From NCBI GenBank assembly GCA_949316235.1, contig OX438751.1:22940801-23004800 (forward strand): DNA of 64,000 nt. The letters run 5' to 3'. Position numbers and translations under genes: made by a program. The stretch comes from Oegoconia quadripuncta (lineage: Eukaryota; Arthropoda; Insecta; Lepidoptera; Autostichidae). The notes under the pieces were generated by a model. It saw only the letters and a list, made by a program, of their open reading frames with translations, did no database searches and was not told the origin of the DNA. Positions 62,526-64,000 of the stretch are shown here, piece by piece (within the stretch, counting starts at the first letter, position 1; each line of letters starts with the position of its first letter).

Positions 62526-62600
62526 AGGTCAGTGTGTTGCCGGATAGGCCCCACTACTCTGAAACACTAAGGTGCTCTAAAAGAAAAGATAAATAATAAA

Positions 62601-62852
62601 TATGTTGCACATACACACAGCGCCATCTAGTTCCATACTAAGCAACTAGGCTTGTATTATAGATACCAGATGGTTGATAAACTACACAAATACATTTTTT
62701 TCTGTAAATAAATACATATAAATGAAAAACATCCATAACTCGGGAATTCATGTCTGTATTCATCATACAAGCATATGCCCCTAGCGAGACTTGAACCCGC
62801 GACCTTTTGGTATAGTAGCAGAGTTTCTAACCACTACATCAAACAGGTCGTT
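62601..62852 (-). mobile_element. SINE-C, full length
   Basis: Minus strand 'acgacctgtttgatgtagtg', 'gcgggttcaagtctcgctag' (B box with changes), 'atacagacatgaattcccga', 'tcaaccatctggtatctata', 'tggaactagatggcgctgtg'. Confidence 0.87.
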
Positions 62853-62999
62853 ATATCTACGTTATGTGCGTACAACTAACGCAAAGATTGCTCCGCAAAT
62901 GCATATTGTTTCCATGTACGTGATTGCGCGTGTGGAAGTTTCTATTGGAGCTACTTCCTCGATACAAAAATAACCAGAATAAGGATAATTAGAAAAACG

Positions 63000-63140
63000 T
63001 ACAGCGCCACCTAGCGGTGCCTAGTTTTGCGCTAAGCAACTTGGCTTACTACTCATCATCACATGAGCCATAGGACGTCCACTGCTGAACATAGGGCTTC
63101 CCAATAGATTCACAGAGCGACAGGTTGGAAGCGGCACCTT
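63000..63140 (-). mobile_element. SINE-C end fragment followed by LINE-P 3' end
   Basis: 63000-63050 'acagcgccacctagcggtgc' + ctagttttgcgctaagcaac is a SINE-C 3' scrap. 63052-63140 on minus is the LINE-P end: 'aaggtgccgcttccaacctg', 'atgttcagcagtggacgtcc', 'tatggctcatgtgatgatga'. Confidence 0.65.
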
Positions 63141-64000
63141 TACTTTTTTTTAATGCAACGCAAAGTTGAGCTTTAAATATATTTTTTTACCTTTTTTAAG
63201 TTTGAAGGCCCACAACTTTGTTTCTAGTAACAAATTGCAACAAATATCAATTTCATTACAGCCTACAATCCCCTAAGATTCTAAAGAAAAAAAAATGGAC
63301 CTAGCTATAAAAACAAAAAGTTATAGTAGAAAAAAGTTATAGTTAGAGTAATCTCAGAAAAAAATTAAAAAATCCTATAAAAAAAAATTTAAGACCAGAA
63401 TTTTTTTTTATTGCCTGAGTAGGTAGGAGATGACCCCACCTACCCCCCATTTTCGTATGTTCAACGATCTGCCGAGCACACTGTATAAGTTAAGAAAAAA
63501 AAATTATAGCCAAAATTATGTTCAGCTCCTGGGCTATACGTAACGCCTAATCTACTACACGCCACAAGCGATAAACGCGTCTACCGACCCAGTTTATCTC
63601 TGTCTGTCATTCTATTTTGACATCCATCTATCCCTGTCTAGTGTTTAGTTTGTACATCTATTTAATGTCATTCTCTAGAGACACTTAGGCCCCCGTTGCT
63701 TCAGGCGTCAGTAGAGACATAAATAATGTCCTTTTTCTTAATTGAATAGTAGATCATTCGATTTGTAAAAGGTTGTTTGACTTCAAAGGTAAGGATTTAA
63801 GAGTAACGAATTAATTTATATGAAGCTCTCTCGAACAACAACTCGCCTTTAGCTGAATAGAAGAGAATTACGTCAATTAAGGTAAATAAAACTCTACTGC
63901 CTAAAATTTGATTGTATCAATAGAAATTGAAATGATATTAAGGCTTGTCCCCCATAAAATAATGTGAAATTGAGTAACTCAGCTTTATAAATAAATAAAT
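63141..64000. other. No recognised gene or element
   Basis: A/T homopolymer-rich to 63.5 kb, then ordinary AT-rich DNA. No open frame of note. Confidence 0.4.

Overview
This looks like intergenic or intronic chromosomal DNA from an insect, most likely a moth or butterfly (Lepidoptera). The basis is high AT content, several tRNA-headed SINE families of lepidopteran style, 5'-truncated non-LTR retrotransposons (RTE-like and CR1/Jockey-group), and the absence of any bacterial-type gene layout. I found no convincing host protein gene, no genuine tRNA or rRNA gene and no CRISPR array. Every longer open frame that I could recognise is retrotransposon remnant, a shadow of a SINE, or a tandem repeat read in an open frame.

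Local family names used below. SINE-A, -B, -C and -D are tRNA-headed SINEs. 5S-SINE has a head resembling 5S rRNA. LINE-M is CR1/Jockey-like with an FADD reverse transcriptase. LINE-L has YADD and its protein ends soon after an 'AWNSLPAS' motif. LINE-Q has a conserved stem-loop in its 3' UTR. LINE-K has a C-terminus ending HGRR. LINE-P has 'SRWMQAA' and a (TGA)n tail. LINE-N has 'SKWKSVVS'. Families E, F, G, H, I, J and R are unclassified interspersed repeats.

Layout. 0-10 kb: RTE fragment at the left edge, SINE-A, LINE C-termini, LINE-K tails. 10-12 kb: LINE-L end and a 64-bp satellite split by a LINE-M tail. 12-21 kb: SINE-D, SINE-C and SINE-B pieces, a degenerate tandem region, a 62-bp duplication, LINE-L split by LINE-M. 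21-29 kb: RTE end, foldback MITEs, a GC-rich block, a 227-bp tandem duplication, 5S-SINE, LINE-L reverse-transcriptase remnant. 29-40 kb: LINE-Q end, a composite foldback, a SINE-in-SINE nest, and the longest retrotransposon remnant (LINE-M inserted into LINE-L, 36.4-38.5 kb). 40-50 kb: a 1.06-kb long-TIR element carrying a near-perfect MITE, more SINEs, a LINE reverse-transcriptase remnant, a 16-bp minisatellite, a 0.7-kb TIR element. 50-64 kb: SINE-C and SINE-D, several LINE C-termini with open frames, a 25-bp minisatellite and further SINE copies.

The genes do not work together as a pathway. What the window records is layered transposition: at least ten insertions into older repeats can be read directly, often with a second copy in the same window showing the uninterrupted state. 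The most distinctive items are the foldback structures, the SINE with a 5S-like head, and a 3'-UTR stem-loop conserved by compensating changes across LINE copies.
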